This document shows positions 44,059 to 52,685 of a stretch of DNA of 64,000 nt, piece by piece. The notes under the pieces were generated by a model, which was given only the letters and a program-made list of their open reading frames with translations, had not been told where the DNA came from and made no database searches. The DNA comes from G965215055 sp965215055 (GTDB taxonomy: Bacteria; Pseudomonadota; Gammaproteobacteria; UBA4575), in assembly GCA_965215055.1 (NCBI GenBank), contig OZ244046.1, forward strand, positions 1,116,001 through 1,180,000. Reading direction: 5' to 3'. Both the position numbers and the translations under genes were made by a program. Each line of letters begins with the position of its first letter. The first letter of the stretch is position 1.

Positions 44059-45423
44059 ATGAAACCGACAAAAATCTCCCTGTTACTGCTGGGCGTGGCG
44101 GCCTTGGCATCCGTTAGTGGCAAGGCAGAAACCACGCATGAGAAAACCCTTGCCAACGGCATGAAAATCATCGTCAAGGAAGACCACCGTGCCCCCGTTG
44201 TAACTTCACAAATCTGGTATCGCGTGGGTTCCGCTCAAGAACACAGCGGTATTACGGGGCTTTCACACCTGCTTGAGCACATGATGTTCAAGGGCACGGA
44301 AAAATATCCTGCGGAAACATTTTCCTCCACGTTGGCCGAGGTCGGGGCACGGGACAACGCATTCACTGGACGTGATTACACTGCGTATCATCAAACTATG
44401 GGAAAAAATAACCTGGAAATCAGTTTTGCACTGGAGTCCGATCGCATGCTGAACCTGATTTTTTCACCTGATAAATTCGCCAGTGAGCTTGAGGTGGTCA
44501 AAGAAGAAAGGCGGCTGCGCACCGACGACAACCCGAATGCGCTGGTCTACGAGCAACTGTATGCAACCGCCTTTATCAACAGTCCCTACCATCATCCGGT
44601 TATCGGTTGGATGAATGATCTTGACCACCTGGCAATAGAAGACCTGGAGCAATGGTATGAACGCTGGTACGCACCTAACAACGCTACGTTGGTAGTGGCG
44701 GGAGACGTGCAGCCGCAAGCCGTATTCGCGTTGGCCGAGAAACATTTCGCCAAACTCAAAGAGCGCCAGGTAAAAACGAACAAGCCGCGTATAGAAACCC
44801 CACAGACAGGTGCGCGCCACGTTACCGTCAGGGCGGTGGCCGAATTGCCGTACCTTATGCTGGGTTACAAAGTACCTTCATTAACCACCGCCGAGCAGGA
44901 TTGGGAAGCGTACGCGCTTGCGGTACTGGCAGGTATTCTCGATGGCGGGCGCAGTGCCCGACTCAGTAAATACCTGGTGCGTGAAAAAGAATTGGCCGCC
45001 GGTGCGAGTTGCGGCTACTACATCTACGCGCGTTACCCTACGCTATTCTTATTTGACGCCACGCCAACTGCTGCTCACAGCGTGGCAGACGTAGAGCAGG
45101 CGTTATATGCAGAAATCAGGAACCTGCAAGAGACACTGGTGAGTGAAGAAGAACTAGTGCGCGTCAAGGCACAAGTTATCGCCAACGAAGTTTATCAACA
45201 GGACTCGTTACGAAGACAGGCCACCATAATTGGCATCCTGGAGACAGTAGGGCTGGGCTGGCAGGTGATGAACGAGTACAGCGCACGTATCAACGCGGTT
45301 ACAGCGGAACAGGTTCAACGTGTCGCACGCAAATACCTGGTCGAACAAGGTATAACAATTGCGTTACTCAAGCCACTGGACAACGAACCACAAGCGAATG
45401 CAGCTACGATGCAGCAACATTAA
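44059..45423 (+). CDS. M16 family zinc peptidase, catalytic subunit
   Basis: 454 residues, insulinase-type metallopeptidase. An N-terminal signal peptide (MKPTKISLLLLGVAALASVSGKA) points to the periplasm. The inverted zinc motif HLLEH (HxxEH) is in GLSHLLEHMMFKGTEKY, and the third zinc ligand Glu is in EVVKEERRLRTDDNP. The C-terminal half is the inactive-fold second domain of the family. It forms a pair with the next gene, 15 bases downstream. Natural substrates are unknown; degradation of peptides in the periplasm is the family role. Confidence 0.92.
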   Translation: MKPTKISLLLLGVAALASVSGKAETTHEKTLANGMKIIVKEDHRAPVVTSQIWYRVGSAQEHSGITGLSHLLEHMMFKGTEKYPAETFSSTLAEVGARDNAFTGRDYTAYHQTMGKNNLEISFALESDRMLNLIFSPDKFASELEVVKEERRLRTDDNPNALVYEQLYATAFINSPYHHPVIGWMNDLDHLAIEDLEQWYERWYAPNNATLVVAGDVQPQAVFALAEKHFAKLKERQVKTNKPRIETPQTGARHVTVRAVAELPYLMLGYKVPSLTTAEQDWEAYALAVLAGILDGGRSARLSKYLVREKELAAGASCGYYIYARYPTLFLFDATPTAAHSVADVEQALYAEIRNLQETLVSEEELVRVKAQVIANEVYQQDSLRRQATIIGILETVGLGWQVMNEYSARINAVTAEQVQRVARKYLVEQGITIALLKPLDNEPQANAATMQQH

Positions 45424-45438
45424 CCGGATTTACGCAGC

Positions 45439-46746
45439 GTGAATATCAAATACTACCTGCTGAGCATCTGCCTGGTTCTGGCGAATTCAACTTACGCTGC
45501 ACCACAGATCGAACAATGGCATACCGAAAACGGCGTGCGGACCCTGTTTGTTGCCGCACCCGAACTGCCGATGCTGGACATCGCCGTCACATTCGATGCC
45601 GGCAGTGGACGTGACGGCGAACTCGCCGGCTTGTCGCAGCTTACACACGGCTTGTTAAATGCGGGCTCGGGAACCCTGGACGCTGATGCCGTCGCGGAAA
45701 AATTCGAGGACGTTGGTGCCCGTTATGGTGTAGGCGTTGACCTTGACCGCTCCAGCGTCACGTTGCGCAGCCTTACCGAGGAAAAACTGCTTCATCAGGC
45801 ACTGACCACATTTATTGCCATCCTTGCGCAACCAAGCCTTCCTGACAAGGACTTTCAACGTTTGAAAAGACAGGCACTGATCGCCATCAAAGACAGCGAG
45901 CAGCGTCCAGGTGACATTGCCAGCAAAGCCTTTTATAAAGCTGTATATGGAAATCATCCATATTCACAGCCTGTTTCAGGCTACCAGGACAGTGTGCAGA
46001 AAATTACCCTGGATGACGTTAAAAAATTCCATCGGCGTTACCTGGTCTCCGACAACGCGCTCATCGCTATAGTAGGCGGTATCGACACAAACAAAGCGAG
46101 GCAGATTGCCAAGCAAATCTCGGTCAGCCTTGCAAGTGGTAAAAAGCCGGCGCCGATGGCTGCACCAAAACCACAGCTTCCGGGCACAGACCTGTACATC
46201 CCCTACCCGTCTCAACAGGCGCACGTGCGTATAGGTCAACTGGGAATCCGCCGCGGTGACCCGGACCACTTTACCTTGTACACCGGCAATCACGTCCTTG
46301 GCGGGAGCGGTTTTACCTCACGCCTGTTAAAGGAAATACGCGTGGAGCGCGGACTGGCCTACAGCGCGTACAGCTATTTTTTCCCTCTTCAAGTGAGCGG
46401 CCCTTTCGTGTTGGGGCTGCAAACGCGCTCCGACCAGGCGCAACAGGCCGTGGATATTTCTTTACAGGTTATTGAACAATTCACGTCCACGGGGCCGACG
46501 GAAGAAGAACTACAGCTCGCAAAGAACAGTATCATTGGAAGTTTTCCCCTGCGCATTGACAATAATAGAGATATCCTGGGGTATTTATCCTTGATAGGTT
46601 ATTACAAGTTGCCCTTGGACTATCTGGACACCTTCATCGAGCGCATATCCAACATCTCACAAAAAGACGTTCGCACAGCGTACCAGCAACGGCTGCAATC
46701 ACATGACATGGTAAAGATCATCGTTGGCGGTCCGGAAAAAGAATAA
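45439..46746 (+). CDS. M16 family peptidase-like protein, non-catalytic subunit
   Basis: 435 residues from GTG 45439 with a signal peptide (MNIKYYLLSICLVLANSTYA). The M16 fold is clear, but the zinc motif is lost: the equivalent of HxxEH reads LSQLTHGLLNAGSG. Such inactive partners form heterodimers with an active M16 subunit, here the preceding gene. The end overlaps the start of rsmD by 23 bases. The pair upstream of rsmD-coaD is common in gamma- and betaproteobacteria. Confidence 0.9.
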   Translation: MNIKYYLLSICLVLANSTYAAPQIEQWHTENGVRTLFVAAPELPMLDIAVTFDAGSGRDGELAGLSQLTHGLLNAGSGTLDADAVAEKFEDVGARYGVGVDLDRSSVTLRSLTEEKLLHQALTTFIAILAQPSLPDKDFQRLKRQALIAIKDSEQRPGDIASKAFYKAVYGNHPYSQPVSGYQDSVQKITLDDVKKFHRRYLVSDNALIAIVGGIDTNKARQIAKQISVSLASGKKPAPMAAPKPQLPGTDLYIPYPSQQAHVRIGQLGIRRGDPDHFTLYTGNHVLGGSGFTSRLLKEIRVERGLAYSAYSYFFPLQVSGPFVLGLQTRSDQAQQAVDISLQVIEQFTSTGPTEEELQLAKNSIIGSFPLRIDNNRDILGYLSLIGYYKLPLDYLDTFIERISNISQKDVRTAYQQRLQSHDMVKIIVGGPEKE

Positions 46747-47299
46747 CCTGCGCATCATTGGCGGTAATTGGCGCGGCCGCCGGATTCAATTCGTAGACGT
46801 TGCCGACATTCGCCCTACGCCCGACCGGGTACGTGAAACACTGTTCAACTGGCTATCCACAAAAATAGTCGGTGCACGCTGTCTCGACTTATTTGCCGGG
46901 AGTGGCGTATTGGGATTTGAAGCGGCTTCGCGCGGTGCCAGTCTTGTTGTACAGGTTGATCACAACACGATGGTTGCAGACATGCTTGCCCGACAAAAAC
47001 AGGTTCTCAACGCGCAACACGTTCACATTGTACGGCAGGATGCGTTGGAATTTTTGCAGCAGGCCGATCAATCATTCGACGTGGTATTTTTAGACCCACC
47101 GTTTAATACCGGATTGCTCCAGCAGGCCCTGTCTACCCTGGTTACGCGCAACCTGATTGCCCCGGCCGCTTTGCTGTACACTGAATCCTCAGCACGGTCC
47201 GAGCCACCGCAAAGCCTGGCCACTTTCAACTGCGTCCACGAAAAGGTAGCCGGGCAGGTGCGTTACGGATTGTACCAGGCCATGACGCATAAAAAGTAA
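46724..47299 (+). CDS. rsmD: 16S rRNA (guanine966-N2)-methyltransferase
   Basis: 191 residues. SAM-binding CLDLFAGSGVLGFEAASRGA, catalytic motif VVFLDPPFNTG, and the N-terminal RIIGGNWRGRRI typical of RsmD. The start is a TTG at 46724 within the end of the preceding M16 gene, and no ATG/GTG fits the family N-terminus. Methylates G966 near the ribosomal P site. Followed by coaD, as in many proteobacteria. Confidence 0.92.
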   Translation: MAVRKKNNLRIIGGNWRGRRIQFVDVADIRPTPDRVRETLFNWLSTKIVGARCLDLFAGSGVLGFEAASRGASLVVQVDHNTMVADMLARQKQVLNAQHVHIVRQDALEFLQQADQSFDVVFLDPPFNTGLLQQALSTLVTRNLIAPAALLYTESSARSEPPQSLATFNCVHEKVAGQVRYGLYQAMTHKK

Positions 47300-47359
47300 C
47301 GGGTGAAATATTCTCAAATAAACTTACTCTTGCAAAGTGCTTCATACTAGAATTCAGAT

Positions 47360-47851
47360 ATGACAACTACCGCAGTCTACCCGGGGACTTTTGATCCCAT
47401 TACGAATGGTCATACCGACCTGGTGCGCCGTGCCTGCAGTATATTCGACCAAGTCGTGGTTGGAGTAGCAACTGCCAGCGAGAATAAAGAACCGTATTTT
47501 GGCATAGCCGAGCGCGTAGAACTGGTGAAGCAGGCGTTGGCAACTATTACGAACGTAGACGTACGCAGGTTTGACGGCCTGCTAGTGGAATTTGCGCGGC
47601 AACAAAATGCCAAGGCAATCTTGCGTGGCTTACGCGCGGTCTCCGACTTTGAATTCGAATTTCAACTGGCTAGCATGAATCGCCGGCTTGACGACAGCTT
47701 TGAATCTATTTTTCTAACTCCTGCAGAAGAATACTCGTTTATCTCTTCAAGCCTGGTGCGTGAGATTGCGTTCCTGGGCGGAGACGTATCAAAGTTTGTT
47801 TCTCCGCCCGTCGTGAAAGCCCTGCAAAAAAGGGCTGCCCGGAAGCAATAA
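47360..47851 (+). CDS. coaD: phosphopantetheine adenylyltransferase
   Basis: Transfers AMP to 4'-phosphopantetheine, the penultimate step to coenzyme A. 163 residues; nucleotidyltransferase motif TFDPITNGHTDLV, LVEFARQQNAKAILRGLRAVSDFEFE, and ISSSLVREIAFLGGDVSKFV near the end. It has its own gap of 60 bases after rsmD. Acts downstream of CoaBC encoded at 6.2 kb. Confidence 0.96.
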   Translation: MTTTAVYPGTFDPITNGHTDLVRRACSIFDQVVVGVATASENKEPYFGIAERVELVKQALATITNVDVRRFDGLLVEFARQQNAKAILRGLRAVSDFEFEFQLASMNRRLDDSFESIFLTPAEEYSFISSSLVREIAFLGGDVSKFVSPPVVKALQKRAARKQ

Positions 47852-47985
47852 CCTCTGATACATACTCTGCAATTATCCGGCTAACCATATACGAACGTAT
47901 ATTACTCGTCGGTCAGCTTGACTACCAAAAAGCCTTGCCAGGTAATCCGCCTGGAATCAGCACCTGAACTTTCGATTTGAACACC

Positions 47986-49716
47986 GTGAAACGTAATCTC
48001 CCTTTTTCCAAGTTGATTACGTTATTGCTGGTGACGTGCGCCTTACAGGCCTTCGCCAAAAATGAAACCGGGCAGTATCCAGTATCCGATTTTGCCGTAG
48101 CCAGTGCTCACCCGTTGGCCACGCAGGCAGGCATCGACATTCTCGCACAGGGTGGAAACGCATTTGATGCCGCAGTAGCCGTCACAGCAACCCTGGCAGT
48201 GGTCGAACCGTATTCATCGGGGCTGGGTGGTGGCGGATTCTGGCTGCTGCACGTTGCAAAAGACAACCTGGACGTCATGCTGGATGGACGCGAAGCGGCT
48301 CCACTTGCTGCGACGCGTGACATGTACCTGGATCAGGATGGCAAGCCCACGCAAGACTCCATCACGGGGCCTTTGGCAGCTGGCATTCCGGGAGTACCCG
48401 CCGGGATTGTGCATCTATCCAGGAAATATGGCCAGTTGCCGTTACACACCACGTTGGATTTCGCCATACAAAAGGCACGCGACGGTTTTGCAGTGTCGCC
48501 ACTCTACCAAAAGCTCGCTACCAGGGTGTTGGGCAGGTTGCGCGGTTCACCACAGGCATCTGCAATTTTTCTCGACGATGGCGAAGTACCAAAGGTCGGA
48601 TATATCCTGCGGCAACCACAACTGGCTGAAGTGCTGGAGCGTCTCCGTGATTTCAAAGAAGATGGATTTTACACAGGCGAGGTGGCACAGAAACTGGTCG
48701 ACGGCGTGCAGCAGGCGGGCGGGATATGGCAACTCGACGACCTCAAGCAATACCGGGTCAAAGAACGCCACCCGATTGTTGGCAGATACAAAAACGTGAA
48801 CGTCGTCAGTGCCGCGTTACCTTCATCGGGAGGCATCGTGCTGATGCAAATGCTCAACATGCTGTCAAAAGTTGATACAAGTGCACTGGACGCGACACAG
48901 CGAACCCATACACTCGCTGAAATAATGCGGCGCGCATACTCTGATCGCGCACACTACCTGGGCGACGGCGACCACGTTACCGTTCCAATAGAGCGATTAT
49001 TGTCAGCATCACACGCCGAGAAACTGCTTGCGGATTTTGATCCTGGGCGTGCAACGGCGAGTCAGAATTACTTACCCGGTAACGCACAAGAAGGACAAGA
49101 TACCACGCATTTCTCCATCATCGATCAAGAAGGCAACTATGTTGCGGCAACGCTTTCTATCAACTATCCGTTCGGTTCCGGGTTCGTACCGGGTGGCAGC
49201 GGCGTGTTATTGAATAACGAAATGGACGACTTTGTCGTCAAGCCTGGGCATCCCAACCTGTGGGGCCTGGTGGGCAGCGAGGCAAACGCCATTGCACCGG
49301 GAAAACGGATGTTGTCCAGCATGTCGCCCACCTTTATAGACGATGGCCATCGTATTGCAATCCTGGGCACACCGGGCGGCAGTCGCATTATCACCATGGT
49401 ATTGTTATCGACCCTGGCGTTTATCGACGGCGCGGACGCCAAAACCATGGTTGAGCTACCACGCTTTCACCACCAGTTTCTACCGGATCAAATCCAGTTT
49501 GAAGCCGCTGCACTGTCCCCGGCGACCCGTGCATCACTAACAGCAATGGGACACGCGCTAATGGAAGTACAGCAGGATTACAGTTACGGCAACATGCACG
49601 CGATCATCTGGGAAAAACAAACCAATCGCGTAACGGCTGCCAGTGACCCGCGCGGCCTGGGTAGCGCACAAGTAGGAGAGCAGGAACCTGCCAATCGTCG
49701 CCAGAAAGATTTTTAA
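47986..49716 (+). CDS. ggt: gamma-glutamyltransferase (glutathione hydrolase)
   Basis: Periplasmic Ntn-hydrolase that cleaves gamma-glutamyl bonds, mainly of glutathione, and self-processes into two chains. About 576 residues with a signal peptide (KRNLPFSKLITLLLVTCALQAFA). The processing and catalytic threonine is in GQDTTHFSIIDQEGN; GSGVLLNNEMDDF and GTPGGSRIITMVL follow. The start may be GTG 47986 or TTG 47977; neither has a good Shine-Dalgarno. It is a single gene between coaD and the envelope operon, and not obviously linked to either. Confidence 0.93.
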   Translation: MKRNLPFSKLITLLLVTCALQAFAKNETGQYPVSDFAVASAHPLATQAGIDILAQGGNAFDAAVAVTATLAVVEPYSSGLGGGGFWLLHVAKDNLDVMLDGREAAPLAATRDMYLDQDGKPTQDSITGPLAAGIPGVPAGIVHLSRKYGQLPLHTTLDFAIQKARDGFAVSPLYQKLATRVLGRLRGSPQASAIFLDDGEVPKVGYILRQPQLAEVLERLRDFKEDGFYTGEVAQKLVDGVQQAGGIWQLDDLKQYRVKERHPIVGRYKNVNVVSAALPSSGGIVLMQMLNMLSKVDTSALDATQRTHTLAEIMRRAYSDRAHYLGDGDHVTVPIERLLSASHAEKLLADFDPGRATASQNYLPGNAQEGQDTTHFSIIDQEGNYVAATLSINYPFGSGFVPGGSGVLLNNEMDDFVVKPGHPNLWGLVGSEANAIAPGKRMLSSMSPTFIDDGHRIAILGTPGGSRIITMVLLSTLAFIDGADAKTMVELPRFHHQFLPDQIQFEAAALSPATRASLTAMGHALMEVQQDYSYGNMHAIIWEKQTNRVTAASDPRGLGSAQVGEQEPANRRQKDF

Positions 49717-49765
49717 TCCCTACGGACGTCTGGCATTATTTTTTAAGGTACCTTACGATAAAGTT

Positions 49766-50803
49766 ATGGTTATTCATTTTCGGCCCCTTCTCCCGCTTGT
49801 TCTGATGTTGCTGGTGGTCGGCTTGACGTCCGCATGGTCCCTCGCCGGTTGTAGCACGGCCGAAACTGTCTTACAGATACCCACGCCGAAGCAGGAAGAA
49901 GATAGCGAGTCCGATAGTGTGGCGACGTCCGAGGAACACGTGGATGAGGATGCAAGAGAAAATCGCCCTGAACAGGCATCCGAGACTGCCGCGAGCTATA
50001 CAGACAGCGCTTCAGAACCTCCGGAATCGCCCGAACAGATGAGTACAGAGGAACACGTAGATCAGGATACAAGAGAAAATCGCCCTGAACAGGCGTCCGA
50101 AACTGCCGCGAGCTATACAGACAGTGCTTCAGAACCTCCGGAATCGCCTGGACAGATGAGTACAGAGAAACACGTGGACCAGGCGGGAGAAAATCGCCCT
50201 GAACAGGCATCCGGGACTGCCGCGAGCTATACAGACAGCGCTTCAGAATCTCCGGAATCGCCTGGACAGGTGAGTACAGAGAAACACGTGGATCAGGATA
50301 CAGGAGAAAATCGCCCTGAACAGGCGTCCGGGACTGCCGCAACCTATACAGGCAACGCTTCGAAACCTCTGGAATCGCCTGGACAGATGAGTACAGAGGA
50401 ACGCCGCACTGCGACACTCGGCCGTGCCGAGGACGTTTTACATGAAGTGGACGAGATTCTATACCAGGCCCGACGCAACAAGCCCAATGAATCTGCCACC
50501 GCGGGTAACATGGCAGGTTCCGCAGGCGGGGTGCCGAACACTAAATCAGGAGGCCAAAGCGGTTACGGAACTACCGGCGACAAAGCGAATACTGACAAGC
50601 CTACTGATGAAACAGAAGCATCCGAAGCAACAGAAGATGTAGAGAGCGGAAGTATCGCGACCGACCACGTGCGGGCGCGCCATGATTATGATGAAGATGA
50701 CGATATCGTGACCCGCCAAGTCTGTGACTTGGCCCGCCAAGAAAAAAATCCTGACGTGCGCAAAAAACTGGAGCAAAAATGTCAACAACTTCGAAACGAA
50801 TAA
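49766..50803 (+). CDS. repeat-containing acidic lipoprotein, first gene of the VWA/ExbB-like operon
   Basis: 345 residues; not recognised. A lipoprotein signal with lipobox LAGC (modified Cys at residue 29) is followed by about 25 residues and then four 39-residue tandem repeats (residues 54-207) rich in Glu, Ser, Pro and Ala. A helical stretch (TLGRAEDVLHEVDEILYQARRN) comes next, then a Gly/Thr-rich linker, an acidic cluster (HDYDEDDD) and a basic helical tail. The repeats look like an extended spacer, as in lipoproteins that reach across the periplasm. The last 25 bases overlap the next gene. No Asp at +2, so outer-membrane sorting is plausible. Confidence 0.75.
   Translation: MVIHFRPLLPLVLMLLVVGLTSAWSLAGCSTAETVLQIPTPKQEEDSESDSVATSEEHVDEDARENRPEQASETAASYTDSASEPPESPEQMSTEEHVDQDTRENRPEQASETAASYTDSASEPPESPGQMSTEKHVDQAGENRPEQASGTAASYTDSASESPESPGQVSTEKHVDQDTGENRPEQASGTAATYTGNASKPLESPGQMSTEERRTATLGRAEDVLHEVDEILYQARRNKPNESATAGNMAGSAGGVPNTKSGGQSGYGTTGDKANTDKPTDETEASEATEDVESGSIATDHVRARHDYDEDDDIVTRQVCDLARQEKNPDVRKKLEQKCQQLRNE
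49925..50386 (+). repeat. four 117-base tandem repeats inside the lipoprotein gene
   Basis: Each unit encodes about 39 residues of the form STEEHVDQDTRENRPEQA followed by SETAASYTDSASEPPESPGQM. Unit 3 is two codons shorter. Units 1 and 2 are closest to each other, as are units 3 and 4 (E versus G before TAAS). In-frame repeats of this size can change in number by slippage or recombination without breaking the protein. Confidence 0.85.
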
Positions 50804-51960
50804 TAATCCTGCTGGCGCTTTGCGTTGGAATTGGTGGGTGCAAGACATTGTCCTCCAACCCCATTGGTTGGCTGGAGAACACGAACGACGCGCCCGCCGA
50901 ACCGATACCGGAACAGTGGTACCTGGATGCCGGCATTGCGCGTTTTACAGGTGAATTGACTGAAGAAGAACGAGTTGCGGGTAAAGGCTTCGCGCAGGTA
51001 CGCCTCGCCGAGACCCTGTACCTGCCGCAACAACTGCGTCAAGCGATGTTACGCAGCGGTGGTTGGCGTAACGTGTGGCTGATCCCCACTCGGGCACTGA
51101 CTGACCTGCGCATCGAAGGCAAAATCCTGCACTCGGACGGCACCAGTTTGAAACTTGAGATTAAGGCTACCGACGCTACTGGGGCATTGTGGCTGGAACG
51201 CACCTATAACCACAAATTTTCCGAGACAGACTATGTCGAAAAGCAGCAAACCCGGTCTACTGATAGACTATTCGACCAGATAGCGACTGACCTGCTGCGT
51301 GCCCGTGACCGCCAGGAAATAGCCTCCTTGCAGGAAATCCGTTCCGTGGCAGAACTGCGGTTTGCCCGTGAGTTTGCGCCGCAGGCGGTGGCGCGTCACC
51401 TGTCCGAAGAGAAAAACGGACGGACCCGGCTGGTTTCCCTGCCGGCCCGGGACGATACGATATACTGGCTCACGCTACAGCTCAAGGAACGCGACGACCT
51501 GTTTCTTGAAACCGTGCAAAACTACTCGGAAGATTTTGCCGCCCGTATTGATACACCGTACCAGGACTGGGCTCGGCAAAGCTACTTTGAGCGCGCGGCA
51601 CGAAATGAAGTCGCCGCGAAAAGTTGGCTGCAAGGGATCGTAAGCGCACTGGCCATTATTGGCGGTGCAGCCGTTGCTGCAAGCGGCAACGAGACGCCTG
51701 AAGCGCGTGAACTGGGCCAGATCCTGGTTGGTGTTGGAGCAATCGGGGTATACGACGCCTACCAGGATCATAAATCTACTGAAATCCATGATGACGCCTT
51801 GAAAGAACTAGGGCAGTCGCTGGACTTGGAAGTGGAACCACAAGTAGTTGAAGTGGAAAACCGGACGCGAACGCTGACCGGTTCAATCGAGCAACAATAC
51901 CAACAGTGGCACGAAGTTCTCACCGAGGTTTACCAGTCGGAGCGCGGCGGATCAAACTGA
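50779..51960 (+). CDS. predicted lipoprotein of unknown family with a C-terminal glycine-rich hydrophobic segment
   Basis: 393 residues. Lipoprotein signal MSTTSKRIIILLALCVGIGGC with the Cys at residue 21. Residues ~80-170 (LRQAMLRSGGWRNVWLIPT...LRIEGKILHSDGTSLKLEIKATDATG) look like a beta-rich domain similar in style to periplasmic auxiliary lipoproteins. Around residues 285-302 a hydrophobic Ala/Gly stretch (IVSALAIIGGAAVAASG) could enter a membrane, and LGQILVGVGAIGVYDAY follows. It starts 25 bases before the end of the upstream gene. I cannot name a family. The place in the operon suggests an outer-membrane part of the same complex. Confidence 0.75.
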   Translation: MSTTSKRIIILLALCVGIGGCKTLSSNPIGWLENTNDAPAEPIPEQWYLDAGIARFTGELTEEERVAGKGFAQVRLAETLYLPQQLRQAMLRSGGWRNVWLIPTRALTDLRIEGKILHSDGTSLKLEIKATDATGALWLERTYNHKFSETDYVEKQQTRSTDRLFDQIATDLLRARDRQEIASLQEIRSVAELRFAREFAPQAVARHLSEEKNGRTRLVSLPARDDTIYWLTLQLKERDDLFLETVQNYSEDFAARIDTPYQDWARQSYFERAARNEVAAKSWLQGIVSALAIIGGAAVAASGNETPEARELGQILVGVGAIGVYDAYQDHKSTEIHDDALKELGQSLDLEVEPQVVEVENRTRTLTGSIEQQYQQWHEVLTEVYQSERGGSN

Positions 51961-51965
51961 ATTGG

Positions 51966-52685
51966 ATGGCTTGCGGGGTAGCCGCACTGATGGCGGTGGC
52001 ACCTGCCTGGTCGGCAGATACCCGCGAGCAGGCCTTACGCGCGATGGCTGCAGCAGATTGGGCACAAGCTGTCCAGGCTTGGCGCCAGGCAGAAGGCCCG
52101 GGCCTGGCCGGCTATCGTAGCCAGGTCCAGGCTGAACTACAGTATCAGCAGGTCGAACCGTTGCTGGCGGCGGCACAGGCTGCGCGACAGCGCGAGAACT
52201 GGCAGGCCGCAGATGACGCCTATCGCAAAGTGCTGGCCGCGGACAACTATGTGAAGACAGCCCACCAGGGACGCGCGCAAATCAGGCCTTATTTAATCGC
52301 GCATCGGGAACTGGCAGCCTTGCGCGCCGCAGGTAATCCGTACGACCCGGTACTGCAAGCCCGGATACAGCAGTGGCTCACCAGGCTCGATACGCACAAG
52401 CTGAAAGATCGCAAGCTTCTTGCAGCACGCCAGGAATTCAGTGCACTGCTCAAGGCTGCAAAGATACCAGTGCAACTGACACTGACCTCGGACGGCAAAT
52501 CGGACCTTGAAATCTACGGCGTTGGCCGGCTTGGCCGCGTGACTCGCAAAGTACTGTCGTTACCGCCGGGAGACTATACGGCAATTGCCAGCCGCCCGGG
52601 ATTTCGGGATGCGCGCACAAAAATCAAGCTGCGGCCGGGTCAGGCCGTTACCCACGACATGCGATGCACGGAACCCATCCGGTGA
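51966..52685 (+). CDS. periplasmic helical-repeat protein with PEGA-like C-terminal domain
   Basis: About 240 residues. The N-terminus is hydrophobic (MACGVAALMAVAPAWSA), consistent with a signal peptide. An in-frame GTG at 51906 would add an Arg-rich n-region and may be the true start, overlapping the previous gene by 55 bases. Next is a helical part with TPR-like spacing (WAQAVQAWRQAEG, NWQAADDAYRKVLAADNYVKTA). The last ~65 residues (VQLTLTSDGKSDLEIYGVGRLG...LSLPPGDYTAIASRPGFRDA) have the PEGA signature of small beta-sandwich surface domains. The function is unknown; the next gene also carries PEGA modules and overlaps by 22 bases. Confidence 0.72.
   Translation: MACGVAALMAVAPAWSADTREQALRAMAAADWAQAVQAWRQAEGPGLAGYRSQVQAELQYQQVEPLLAAAQAARQRENWQAADDAYRKVLAADNYVKTAHQGRAQIRPYLIAHRELAALRAAGNPYDPVLQARIQQWLTRLDTHKLKDRKLLAARQEFSALLKAAKIPVQLTLTSDGKSDLEIYGVGRLGRVTRKVLSLPPGDYTAIASRPGFRDARTKIKLRPGQAVTHDMRCTEPIR

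Noticed and set aside
45439..46746. Loss of HxxEH in the second M16 protein as a sign of a decaying gene
   Set aside because: Paired active and inactive M16 subunits are a standard arrangement; the frame is intact and tightly packed with its neighbours.
49744..49753. Palindrome AAGGTACCTT just upstream of the lipoprotein operon as an operator
   Set aside because: Ten bases with no second copy or known consensus; too little to call a binding site.
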